From NCBI GenBank assembly GCA_964023275.1, contig OZ029917.1, forward strand, positions 20,026,488 through 20,090,487: a stretch of 64,000 nt of DNA, written 5' to 3'. This DNA is from Norana najaformis. Taxonomy: Eukaryota; Annelida; Clitellata; Crassiclitellata; Hormogastridae. Positions within the stretch are counted from its first letter, which is position 1. Each line of letters begins with the position of its first letter. Made by a program: the position numbers and the translations under genes. The notes below the pieces were generated by a model. The model worked only from the letters and a program-made list of their open reading frames with translations. It was not told the origin of the DNA and made no database searches. Shown one piece after another: positions 45,061-57,400 of the stretch.

Positions 45061-45210
45061 TTTCGTAATCGTAATTCCAAGATTTTTATAGCGCCCAACA
45101 AAGTCGCGCCGCGGGGACCAGCTTATTCATAGGCGCTCAGTCAAAACAAAATCGATAGGCAAAAGGGTTCGGTTCCAGGTCAAGATCCAAGAGTCAGGCA
45201 GAGAGACAGC
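45061..45210 (-). mobile_element. 5'-truncated LINE 3' end
   Basis: Begins with CGTAATCGTAATTCCAAG, then TATAGCGCCCAACAAAG, GCTCAGTCAAAACAAAATCG and AGATCCAAGAGTCAGGCAGA. Confidence 0.75.
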
Positions 45211-45781
45211 ATTTTCCTTAATGGCAGTGGTGGCGTCGTGTACTAGGGCCGCTGACTATTTGATGTAGACCTATTTCAGATCAGTGTTCTATCACAAAAT
45301 TTGCCAGATGACGAATAAGCCAAAGACCGGCAAATACTGCACATCCGTATTGTACTGTTAGCCTATATGACACTTCGGTTAATTGCTTCATTCCTTATGA
45401 GATGTCATGTACAGAACTACAGACATTTTAAGAACTGATGACATATGTAGTTGAACACATAAATTAATTACAATTTTAATTTTTTAACAGTAAAACAGCA
45501 CTGGGCATTACATGTGCGTACTGTAGGCTTACACTGCACAACAGCAACGATGTCACGATATTTACAAAAACCGGAAAAAATACCGGGCAAAAACCGATCC
45601 AGTCTTAAAGCCAATAAGCTCACTGACCCAGCTCTATTGTATAAACTTTATAAAGAGTTTCTTTCACTTGTGACTCAAATTTAAGGAAGGAGTTGAAAGT
45701 TCCCAGATGCCCTGAAAATCCAGACCAGTAGCTAGCTACGGTCTGTACGCAGTTCAGTCAAAGATTCTTAGAGTCCGCTAT

Positions 45782-45935
45782 TCGAAATCGTAAACACAAG
45801 ATTTATACAGAGCCCAAAGAAAGACAAGTCGCGGGAACCAGCTTATTCACAAGTACTATTCAAAACAAAATCGATAGGCAGGTAAGGTCAGATTCGGTTC
45901 CAAGTTAATAGTTAAGCAGGCAGACAATCAGACGG
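45782..45935 (-). mobile_element. 5'-truncated LINE 3' end, more diverged
   Basis: CGAAATCGTAAACACAAG, ACAGAGCCCAAAGAAAGAC, CAAAACAAAATCGATAGGCA and a diverged GTTCCAAGTTAATAG. It lies in the same orientation as 45061-45210, 0.6 kb away. Confidence 0.65.
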
Positions 45936-45984
45936 CTGGCGTATGTGCAGGACTGTATGGCATACATTAATTGCAACATCTGAC

Positions 45985-46045
45985 ACAGACCTAGATAAAT
46001 GTAAATGTACACGGTTTTCTATAGCGACCGTACGGCCTCGAGATA
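45985..46045 (-). mobile_element. SINE 3'-end fragment
   Basis: AAATGTAAATGTACACGG and TATAGCGACCGTACGGCCTC match the end of the tRNA-derived SINE family. Confidence 0.55.
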
Positions 46046-47516
46046 GCGCTATGGTCGCGCAGAGTTGTGTCATCGGCAAATAATGGTATATTATTTTCGG
46101 TTGAAAGGTCTATGACGTAACCAGAGAGGTACGTAGCGGCTACATGGACGCTACTTGAGGTCTGTTTATGTTTATATTAAGTAGTTTCTATTAAATGGAA
46201 ACGGTTTAGGCCTAATGGGTTTTAATCCAAGTTTTTAAGAAATCACTTAATTGACCATATAAGAGCGATTCCATAAGTTCATGTCACATATATCAGTGAC
46301 ACGGTTTGGGTGTGATAGTACTAACAAGATGTGTCACCACAATGGCAGTGAAATGAGGTTAACTGAGTACACGATAGTGAGCAAAACGGTTACGCGAAGC
46401 AGCCACATGGGTCGAGCAGACTTTCAGTATTGGAAAAATTGCAGATGCCTTGACTGACGTGGAAACTGGTGGAAATTTGTCAAATGTGGCACTGCTGGGT
46501 TACGCAACCAATCGCTTAGAGTGCAGTGAGTTGATGCCACTTGCTGATAACCTTAGCTTGACACGGATCTGCAACAGTTGCAGGTTTTGTGGAGCTTACA
46601 GTTTCTTTGGTACAGCACTGATAACTTATATGTGCATTTATGGGTGACTGGGCCTACTTCCGAGATTAGCTGAAGCACATATTCAGCAGAGCTGCTGCAT
46701 TAAGCAGTTTAGCCACTTTGTGCTTTGCATATTGGTGTGGCAAAGTGGATGGGAAGATGCACATGAAAGCATCTCTTAAATTGGCTTAGTGAAATGCGTC
46801 CCAGCTTTGCTTTGCTTCACGAAGCCTTTGCACAGTCAGCAAGCCTAAGCAGTTGCTAAACTGCTTCCCGTAACCACTTTGCAGACTGATACACCCTTAA
46901 ATGCATATTCACTTGTTGGATTTAGGAAAACCAATACGACATTTTGCAAATTTGTACCAATCAAAAACAAAAGCGGTTCACATAAACGCGTCTGGATATC
47001 CAACCCTGAGTTTTCATGTCGACCCAGACTTGCCTTTTTGGATGATTGTTGTAGAACTTGAGAGGTGTATCCTGTACATATGCAAGATTTAAGTTTAGGA
47101 AAAAGGTCAACTAGAGTAACAAGGGATAAAAGCTGGGCAGCCAAGCTGCAAGTTGGCAGATGCAGTACCTGGCAGATATCCCTCCTAATCCACCATTTAC
47201 CATTGCTAATTACACAATTAAATGAATGCAGGAAAAGCTACTTAGAAACATTTATCATATTTACTTGCCTACATATCTTTCTGTGTGTTTCTCATTAGCA
47301 TAGGTCTATGTAAACTTATATTGAGGCTTGAGAGCTAGTCGTAGTGTGGTCTGAAGCACTCAAATATTTTCATCAATTATTTCCATAAACCTTGCAGGTT
47401 TTTATCTTATTAAACAGCTCTTTGTCATCCAGCAATCTGTTTGCCAGTGGGTTAGGAGAGGAGGGATAGTGGGAAGTTTGCCCACCATAACAGCTCCTCT
47501 GTGTCCTTCCCTCTCT

Positions 47517-47531
47517 GGTCTCCTAGCAACC
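47517..47531 (+). promoter_or_regulatory. RFX X-box motif upstream of TTLL10
   Basis: GGTCTCCTAGCAACC; on the other strand GGTTGCTAGGAGACC. The half GGTTGCTAGG fits the RFX consensus (GTTGC.A.GGCAAC type), and the second half is partial. RFX factors drive ciliary genes in animals, and TTLL10 acts in cilia. The motif lies 58 bp before the first ATG of the candidate 5' exon at 47589. Confidence 0.5.
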
Positions 47532-47588
47532 AGATTTTGTTCTTCATACATTGTCTCTGGACAGCCCTTCTAACTTCAGCCAGAGCTT

Positions 47589-47999
47589 ATGAGTGAAGTG
47601 GTGCCTGCACTTATCTTAAGCAGTTCTTTAGGAATTGTTGAGTTTACAGTTATGAAATTTACGTGGTTACTCCTAAATACAGATAAGCTTAAACCAGTTC
47701 TCAGTATGGGTAATGACCCCATTTCCAACATGCATCCAGGAAAATCGGGTCCACGAAGAGCAAACAAAAAGTGCCTCTACAAATCCTGTAGTAGTGCAAT
47801 TAACAACTGCCTAAAAAGCGTTTCTAACTGTATGAAAACTGTGCTGTCTTTGGTGATAAGTTAAAGTTATTTGTCTCTATAAGATACTTTATCTTAGCAG
47901 GAGAAGCTTGACATCGGAGATGAGGACGTTGGCGGTGTCAGATGCCAACAGTCATGCCATGTGAAGGTTGTGTCTGGGGAAGAGACATTCTTTCAAAAG
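47589..47999 (+). CDS. Candidate 5' coding exons of the TTLL10-like gene
   Basis: Two open pieces. The first (ATG 47589 or 47706 to 47852) ends KSVSNCMKTVLSL before a possible GTGATAAG donor. The second (47901-47999) reads EKLDIGDEDVGGVRCQQS, then VVSGEETFFQK, and has a TTAGCAG acceptor and a GTATGC donor. Joining them would need a 48 bp intron, unusually short. The frame link to the next exon (ATG at 48465) is not clean: phase 0 here does not match the AAG acceptor at 48463. They may be an alternative 5' end, untranslated or mis-called. Nothing in them is a known domain. Confidence 0.35.
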
Positions 48000-48464
48000 G
48001 TATGCTCTTCATGTATGTTTCTTATCACACTGTTGTTATGATTCATATAAGTTTCATTGACTTCATCATTATTTTCATCATCTTTGTATAATTTATTAAG
48101 CATACTTATGTATTTATTTAAACTTAAGTTTGTGTGACATTTACTTAGATGTTCTTTACAATTTTAAGCTCTGCATAAGCAAAATGTTAATGGTGCTTAT
48201 ACTATACATTTGTTATGTTGTTATACCTTTTTATTCATCATGAGTTAAAACTGTTCCTCTTTCTAAATGAGATGTTTTTTCTTAAATTGTTGTAACTTTT
48301 TTCTGCTGGGTTTTAGAAAAATAAAAACACAAAATCACCTCAAATACTTCAGATTGAACCTTGAACTACAAGAAAATGCTAGCAGTAATGTTGTAAAAAC
48401 TAAAAAACCTGGAAAATCCTTGCAATTGGCAATTTCTGGCTTCTCATGAGTAAATCCGCTAAGA

Positions 48465-51400
48465 ATGGAGAACAAACAACCTGATAGCCCTTCACACAAC
48501 AACAAGTGTGCATCCCCCTCATCCAGGGAATCGACCTTTATTATCTACGGAAACAATGGGTCTAGTCTGTAAGTATAATTCTTCAGATAAAGGTTTTATT
48601 TTGTAATTTTGAAATGCAATATGAAGTACGGCTGTGTAATGGCAACCATAAATAGTGAATGCGAGTGATTGACTCATTACTTTCTACCCCTACGTGGTCC
48701 TAATGGATGTAGACTCTCTTCACATTTCTTCCTTTTCTGATATTGGATCTTGACCTAGAACCGAACCCTTCCTGCCTGTTGATTTTGTTTTGACTGAGGG
48801 CCTGTGAATAAGCTGGTTCCCACAGCTTAGCCTTCATTGGGTGCTGTAGAAATCTTGAGCTTACAAGTACGATTTGAGAACAGTGTCTGGTCTGCATTGG
48901 AAAAGTCAGACCAATCTTTATGTTTTCTCTCATATGGGTGGTTGAATGAAGATTTGGCTGCTGTTGGCTGCTGACAGGGTCTGTCTTCAAGGTTTCTTTG
49001 GTAATTTGATTGTCTTTTGATTCATCTGTTAGGTGTTACCAATGACATTTTACTAATGGTTGATGTTTCATCTGATCAGGAATGTGCAAAGCTAAAATGC
49101 AAGAAGGCAAATTGCTGAAGAGATTTTTGGTTGGGATTCACATTGTTCTTAACCTGGTGCCTTAAGCCTTCCTCTTGAGGTTTTGACTGGATGGCACTTA
49201 GTTTTGGCCTTGTATAAGACCCAAATGGCACTGGTTAGGTTTAGAGTGGTTTTAATACGAGGCATAATGCATAATAATTAAATATTTCACCAATAATATT
49301 TGAGTCAATAAGTGATGCCAGTCTTGTATGCAGCAGGCAACATGTGACATGTTAGCATTGTGGGAACTGTGTTTTTTTGACAAAACTTGTCATTTATTTG
49401 TACAAGTGATTTATTTTTATAGCATAGAACAAATTTTGGTGGAACTAGGTTGGAAGAAACTGGTTGACAAAAACAGCGATAACTTCAAACTCAAATGGGT
49501 AGAAAATAAAAGTTCAGTCAACTATGATGCATTCAAAGAAGGTAAATGTAAATGCAAACTGTTGGTTTCACCTTTATACCTTCATTGTTCAGTTAGATAA
49601 GTATGCATCAAAGCTGTATGACTGAAACTGATGGAAATTCTGGTTTTGGCCAAATTTCAGTGTTTTCTGCAGTTTTAGATTTGAAATTTCAAATACCTGA
49701 TTCTGTCTGCAACTGAACTTTGAGTTTAACCTGCAGTTGAAACCAGTTACAGTTACGAATTGGTATTATGACATCTTTGTGCAAGGTTGATGGGTAATAA
49801 TTCTTGGTCTGAGCAAGGTTGATGGGTAATAAATCTTAGCCTGGGCATGGGTGATACTGTAGGTAGTAATTTATGGTCTGTGCATGGGTGATAGGTCTAA
49901 GCCCTTTTATGTGCTTGAAATTCATTATATAAGTGTACAGATGCATGGGCAAGTTTACAACAGAACATTTAACATGCAGTGGTAGGTTGTTTGAGCTGTC
50001 ACCTCGTAATGCAGAATGCTGGTTGAGCTTCCCTTTAGATGTTTGCTCTTTAGAACCTTATAGCACAGAGGCTAATCACCTTAGCTTTATATGTTGCCAT
50101 TAGATAGTGGTGCCATAAAATTATAAGAAAAGTAAGTAAATAAATGTGTTTGCTACTTTATAGGTGAGCAGATGGTCAACAGAATCCCCAACTGCTTCTT
50201 ACTGACGAATAAACTTGGTCTGCTGACCAGTCTTCAGCGCTATGAGCGTGTCTGGACAATGCTAAATCTTGGCCGCATTGTAAAACTCCGCACTTCAGAC
50301 TTCATTCCAGAAACCTTTCGCCTTGATGACAGCACAGAAAGACGGATTTTCTTGGAAATTTTCAAACGTATGATTGCAAGCATTTAATACTTGTACAATT
50401 TTTAACGGCGTGTTTATCAGTAGGAGATTTTCATAGACCTGTAAGGGCTACTTGAACATTAAGACAGAATGCAATTTAACAAGAAATTAATGCCAAAGTT
50501 GTGAGCATTGGTCTAGTACTTGGAGACTGTGGCAGTCATGTATAAAACCTTGCCCAGCATCAATACAGAGGTTCAGATTCATAATCATTAGATAAGGCAA
50601 GCATGCACCAAGGGGGCCACATAAATTCAAATGCCAGAAGTTATAAAACAAGATTTGAAAGTAGTAGGTCCTATTACATCATATCTCTTTACATCATATA
50701 AGATATGTTATATTTTTAGCAAATGACATATGGATCTGTAAGCCAACTGGATTAAACCAGGGTAGAGGCATCTTCCTTGTCAGGAACCGTGAAGAATTTC
50801 GAAAGTGTGTGAATGAACGTGAAGAATTGGAGAAGAAACAGCAGAGACCTACTATGGAGCGTGTGATACAAAGGTTCGAGCAGATTTGCATGTTTTTCAA
50901 TCCCCTATCTGCCATTAAATTAAATATCAAACATATATTTGAATATTCACTTTTTGATGTATGTATTTGATTGTTTCCAGTGATTTAGCTATTTTAATGA
51001 AACAATGAAAATTTGTTTCTACTGTTCTGCAGAATGTAATGTGCCTGTGATGTCTATAACATCAGTTACCCAGAAAGCACTTTTTTGTTTTATAGGAAGC
51101 CTTTTCCACATCAAAACCATGTCTTGTTGTAGATATAGAAGCATATGACAAAGCCGTGTCATGATTCAGCATTTCAGTTTATAGCTGCATGACATTAAGT
51201 CGTCATCAAAATGTTGTGCAAACATGGCAAGGCCGTATCATGCTTCTCTGAATAATTACATATTCTTGATGTAGTATTACTAGTCTGGAGTGTGACATGG
51301 CCATGATCTCATATTAGTTTTAACACAATGACTAGGCTTAGTAAATGATATCAATTTTCTGGAAAGCTAGTCTTAACTATTCAATTACAGATATGTCACA

Positions 51401-54400
51401 AATCCTTTGTTGCTTGATGGAAAAAAGTTTGACATACGAGTCTTCATGTTGGTTGCCAGCACCGCACCATTTCTCATTCTCTTCCACAAAGGCTATGCAA
51501 GACTCTGCCTCCAAGTATACAACAACCAAACTGAAGACTTAACAGCACACCTTACTAATCAGGTATATTCATTTGGCTGGTCCATCCCACTACACTAATT
51601 AATCAGGTATTTGGGGAATGGTGAGTGACAACATAGTGGTGGCATTTAACTGCTGGATGCGTTGTGTAGCATTAGTATGATTAGCCATCATATTCACTTA
51701 ACGCTTTCTTTGCCACAGAGGTTTTCTTCTACTAGTTGCCAATTTAAAAATATGTGAATAGGAAATTACTTGTATTCCAAAATCATGAAATTAATGTAAA
51801 TTCTCATTGCAAAACACTTAGAGATGCTTAGAGTTTTTTGTAATTGTTTGTATTTTACAACAGGTGTTTGCTTATTATTTATAATGTAGTGCAGGGTGCC
51901 GGCCATAAACGGATTTGTACGTAAACCCATATTTGTGTATGTACATGGATGTTTGTAATGAAACGAACGTGATGATAATATGAAATTACCGGTAGGCCAT
52001 GAATAGTGGAACATTTATCAAATTATATGAACAATTAATAGTTTAAACATAGTTTTAGGATAAGAAGACATCCTAAGAAAGAATATTGCATAGGACATCT
52101 TATGAATGATTAATGTTTATTTACTATAAAACGTTCTATGAAAGAATTTTGCATAGGACTTCTTGTGAATGATTAGCATGAAACGACGTGTGAAGTAGAG
52201 TAGAAGATTTATTAACATAAAAGACTGAAAGACCTGATACTTGTTGACAAGTGGACTTCTGCAGATGAGGAACAGATTCGTGCATATGTAGTGCTACATA
52301 GAGGAAGAGATGAGTGGAATGCTTATGAGTGAATACAGAGGAAATTATTAAAAGCTGAGTGTTGGGTACACATATGGACGGGTGAAGAGAGGATGATCCG
52401 CTGTGTATCTGGAAAGAGCATTAAGTAAGACATTTGTTAACACGCCTTGCGTCCATTGGCTGAGCAATGAATTGTAGGCGATTTGTAATGTAAACTAGTC
52501 CATATTGGTCGGTGAAAGAATCAGAGGCGTATATAAAGGAAGGAAATACAGGAGTTGGGATTCACTCAGAGGAATCCTCTCTCAAGAAACATTGTGACAA
52601 GATAATTGAGAAACAACATCTCTAAGTCAAAAGTTAGGTTGGCTCTCTAAATGTAAATGTACATGGTTTTACATAGTGACCGTATGGCCTCAACCCTGCT
52701 CATTTTTCAATGAATTGATGGGTGAGGTCCTTCACCACCACTGCCCATTTGAATGGGTGCCACACCAGGTAAGGTGTATACTAGCCCAAGATTCAAATCT
52801 CTGAAATAAGCCACGATCAAGGGAACCAGAGATCATCACGCACAGAAGCTCCTTGCCATATGTGTTTACCGATGTAGCTAAGTAGGCCAATATGTAGTGA
52901 ACTAGGCCAATAATCTAAGAGTGTAAGTAGTAATCCTATATCTATGTCTGTAAGTAGATTTCTGTTTAAAATAAAACATCAAACTTAAGAGATGTGTTTT
53001 TGGTGAGTCGTTGCATCAAACAGCATGTCAAGAGACCCTGAAATGATGGAACAACCCCTCAATAGCACTGCTACCACCAAGATTTGTTTTAGATTGATGA
53101 GCAACGATATTTGTTTTGAAGTTTGTGCAGAGGAGAGATGCAACGTACGAGTGCTGTAAGGAAGACACCATCTGGAGCATCGAAAAACTCAACAATTACA
53201 TCAACAAGAAGGTGGCACATCTGAAAGGATTAGAAACAGACTGGGTATATAACACATTAACGGTTAGTGTATTTGAAATTACATTGATCATGGTTGTACA
53301 TGAATAATACCCTGACAGCTGAAGGCCAGTCACCTAAGCCAATTCCAAGAGGCAGCCATGTCCATGAAGTGCTAGCAACTTTGTTTTCTAAGTCTTGGCA
53401 AATGAGGCATATGAGTGGCCAATCAGCTCGACCACCTCCTGATCTTTCCTCTGATAGTGTACTCCTTTTGCAGATGAGTTTCCTATGAGATTCCAGTGAA
53501 ACAGAAATTTTGAAATATCTTTCTGTCCTGGAGGGGATTTGAACACCAAGCTCTTGACTGACAGTCCAGCGCCTTTGTGAGTTTCATGCGCTATACAAGT
53601 GCCTAAATACATACATACATACATACTAACCAACAGACTTTTGTGCACCTCTCAAACATTAAAGCATCCATTACAAATAGCTGCCAGCTTGGTGCTGTGA
53701 ATACGACGCTGGTAAGCTTGGTGCAGTTAAGCTTAGCATTTGGACGGGTGAACAACAGGCCATCTGGGCCAACTCAGTCTTGAAGCCATTATGGATTGGT
53801 ATACGAGTGCCAATGCAAGGTAAACAGTTACAAAAGGTGTCCTGTTGTTGGTTGCTTTGGTCTTGGTTTGCACTTTAGGTGAAAGATTCTTCAAGCTCTG
53901 GGAACCCATTTCTGTGTACTGGTTATTTATTTGGAGGCATGTAAACAATATTTTCATGACCTTTGACCTTTATGTAATATATTCATGTTAGCCGATTTCT
54001 TGCACTTTTCTGTAGTATTCCTAATGCTGGCCAAAGTTTGTGTAAGATTTTCAATCTGTGCATCATATCACTTCTTGTCTCAAAATTTAACCACTGTTTA
54101 GTCTACGCTGTACAAACTATAATGAATGAACTCCCAAAAGCCCTGTTAGTTGACTTATCCTTACCTTTCCCCAGGAGCATTCATTTCCAAACAGCATACT
54201 AAAAATGAACTGCTTATGCTGTCTTATCCTAAATCCTTGTTCTGCAAATACCTATAGTACCCTAAATTCTTAAGCTGCATGATCTTAACCTCGTTGGCAC
54301 TGAAACTGCAGATAGCTTTAGGCATACACAAGTGAGCTAAGTCTAGTAATGCAGCTTTGTATGGCACTGAGAAATTTATAGGATTGATGTTACATTACAT

Positions 54401-57400
54401 AGTGATGTTTCTGTTGACAGAATCGAATAAAGCAAATCACATTGTACTGCTTTCATGCTGTGAAGCACAAGCTGAAGTCAAGAGTTGGATACTTTGATCT
54501 TTATGGCCTGGACTTCTTGGTCGATGAGAATATGAAGGCAAGTAATTAAAAACTCAATGACACTGAATCAGAGCAGTGTGTGAAGGAAATTGACCTGAAA
54601 TGTAACTTAGAATAATAATTAGCAAATAGATCCTCGATACAAAAATCTGGTCTCACAGCCATCTGGCTTATTTTGCTCTGTGAAGTGACTTGGTTTAAGG
54701 ATTTCTACAGGAATTTTTAGTGAATTGATGCCGTGACAGTCACTGCCGAGGTAGATGGCAGTGCTACACATGTTGCTGAAACAATTATATTGAATATCCA
54801 ACCATGTTCATATTGTGAAGCCATGTTCACAAATGCTATGAAAATTATCTCATTTTGAGCCTCTAGATTGATTCCAATATGGATTTGTATATGTTTTTCC
54901 TGCTTTATCCCTTCTGCAGGTCTGGCTGATAGAAATCAATGCCAACCCATGCCTTGCTACTAACTGTGGGACTCTCAAAGAAGTCATACCATCTGTTGTT
55001 CAAGAGAGTTTGTGTAAGTGTTTTAAGCCATTACTGGGAGTCATGTTTATTAGTTTTGAGTGAAGAAACAATGTACTTTTATTGGACAAATGTATTCTAG
55101 GTGTTCAAAAGTTACCAGCTTGTTAGTGCACACGATGTGCAAAACATTTTTATTTTGCTTAACGTCTTTTGCCCTCTACTAGCGGTAAAATTCTCAAAAT
55201 ATTTATATTGAAGAAAGCATATAATAAGTAAACAATTTTTATTCCTGGATTTTCCTGGATACTGCTGAGCTATTACATATTTTTTAAATGCTTGTTCAAA
55301 TATGAATCTAATGTTGTACTACATGTGAAAAAATTTAAAGGGATAGTGGGTTAATTTATTTTTTATGAATTTTATGTTTGCCATTAAATTACTAAACAAT
55401 TCTATGACTGAAGTACTGAAGCTCTGTTTAAGCAGAATGTGCCAGTGTTAATGTTGGCATTTATTTTGATTGATTGATTTATTTGGCATTTATTTTGATG
55501 GTCGAAAGGACAAGACTTTAGTTCAGGAGTATGTAGATGGAAAATTGCATTGCAGAGTTACTGTGGAAGAACGTATATAATTGATTCTCTGACCATGTTC
55601 AAGTTACTTAGGCTGTGTTGCGACTGTAACTGGCTCCACTGCAAACATAAATCAGGGCATTTTGTCTTTCTTTGAAGAAAATTATGTTACTACTGATAAT
55701 CTTAAGCCGATCAGTTGTGATGGAACAGCATTTAATACAGGAACAAAGACATAACATGTCCTATCAAAGAACACCTTAAACATCCTCTGTATTGATGTGT
55801 AATTCTACACTGAAACGAGCTGCTACTGCGACATTTACCCGAAACACTTGAGGGGACTACCACAGGACCAAGAAGTTTTTCTGGTCTACTTGGCAGGTTG
55901 TTGGCAAACTGTGAAAACATACTGGTTGTTCAGGTTACAAAATAGAATCCGATTTGCCTGTTGTTAACATAGATGATCTGAGCAATGATCAACAATACCT
56001 TACTGATATTTGTACTGCAGCCAATGGTGGTCATTGCGATAAGTCGCTGTCAGACTGTCAGGAAAGATTGCCATGTCTCGTTGGATTAATTGTAATTGTA
56101 ATTCTGAGATTTCTACAGTGCCCAACGAAAGCCGTGCTGCGGGGACCAGCTTATTCACAGGCACTCAGTCAAAACAAAATCGATAGGCAAAAGGGTCCGG
56201 TTCCAGGTCAAGATCCAAAAGTCAGACGGAAAGACAGCGTGGCAGCTACTAGGGGGTGGTGTTTGGGGTTGGAGAGCAGAGAGAGAAAAGAGGAAGAAGG
56301 GGTGTCAGGATAGTTACTCTTGTTAACTGGGTATTGTGTTCATACGCTGGCACTGAAGAACTGTGATACTGTCACAGTAGTAGCCAAGTTTATAATGAAG
56401 GTTTAAACACCCATGTGGTTTACAGTAAAATCAAATCCTTCACACAAGGACGGAGTGAAAAAATCATGGACGACAATCCAGTATACCTACAGAATATTGA
56501 ACCGAACAGATCAGGGCTGTTGTCGATACGATCATTTGACACAATGGTTACTTCTGTCACCTGGAGAATATCCTTCTCGCCATGCTAACGAATGACAGTC
56601 TGTAAGAGAACATGCCTAAGACAAATTGTGCCAGCTCGGACATGCTGCTGTTTTTATTTAAGCATTTTACAAGTACAGCACAGTGAAGCTGCGTGTAATA
56701 GCTTGTTTAAAACTTAATAAAGCAGCACAAAACTTAAGACAAATATCCCATAGATTAATTATCGACTTTGTATAATTTAAAACTCTGTATTCACAGTTTT
56801 GTGGAAGACATAAATTTTTAAAAACTACTATTCTGTTGAATTTTGCAACCTACTGTGTGTTGTTTAAATTCGTATTTGAACAAGCATTTCCTAGGTCTAC
56901 TTAGATTAAAATTTTTGTTGTGACAATGACATATTGATCAATTTATGTGACTTTTTACAGACTTTTTACAAATAATATCAAAATCTGACAAATTATATCA
57001 ATGGATGGTGGAGAGCAGAAGACATCATTTAAAACTAGAAATATTTTGTGTGGCTGGTTATCTAACCAGGTTGTAACTTTTGTCCACTGTTAGATTTAAT
57101 TTGTAATATTATTATTCACATTTGAATTCTTAGTGTTCTTTATTATCATTACCAATTCAATATCCCCGCTTACGAGAAATTCCTGTAAAAAATCATAAAC
57201 CAGTTTTCTCCACACAGCAGTACAGCAAGAGGAATTGGCATACAGAGCTCTTTGAGATATTTCTGTCACATGTCAGTCTAAAAATTATGCTACTAAGTGA
57301 TGTTTTCCTGCAGAAAATTTTCTTCAAATGCAACTGATGTAAACATTAAGCATGGCATTGCTAAAATTAAGAAATTTTCTGCTTATTTTGTAGATTTAGC

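Larger units (their letters stand above)
39484..47500. other. 8 kb intergenic stretch, including the 3' UTR of the preceding gene
   Basis: AT-rich and without recognised exons. It holds a short duplicated unit (TGTTATGTTTTGAAATCTT twice, about 41070-41125), a 5S-derived SINE (41825-42010), an inverted-repeat element (44417-44892), two LINE 3' ends (45061-45210, 45782-45935) and a SINE fragment (45985-46045). Possible polyadenylation signals (AATAAA) are scattered; I cannot choose one. Small open frames here lack motifs. Confidence 0.45.
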
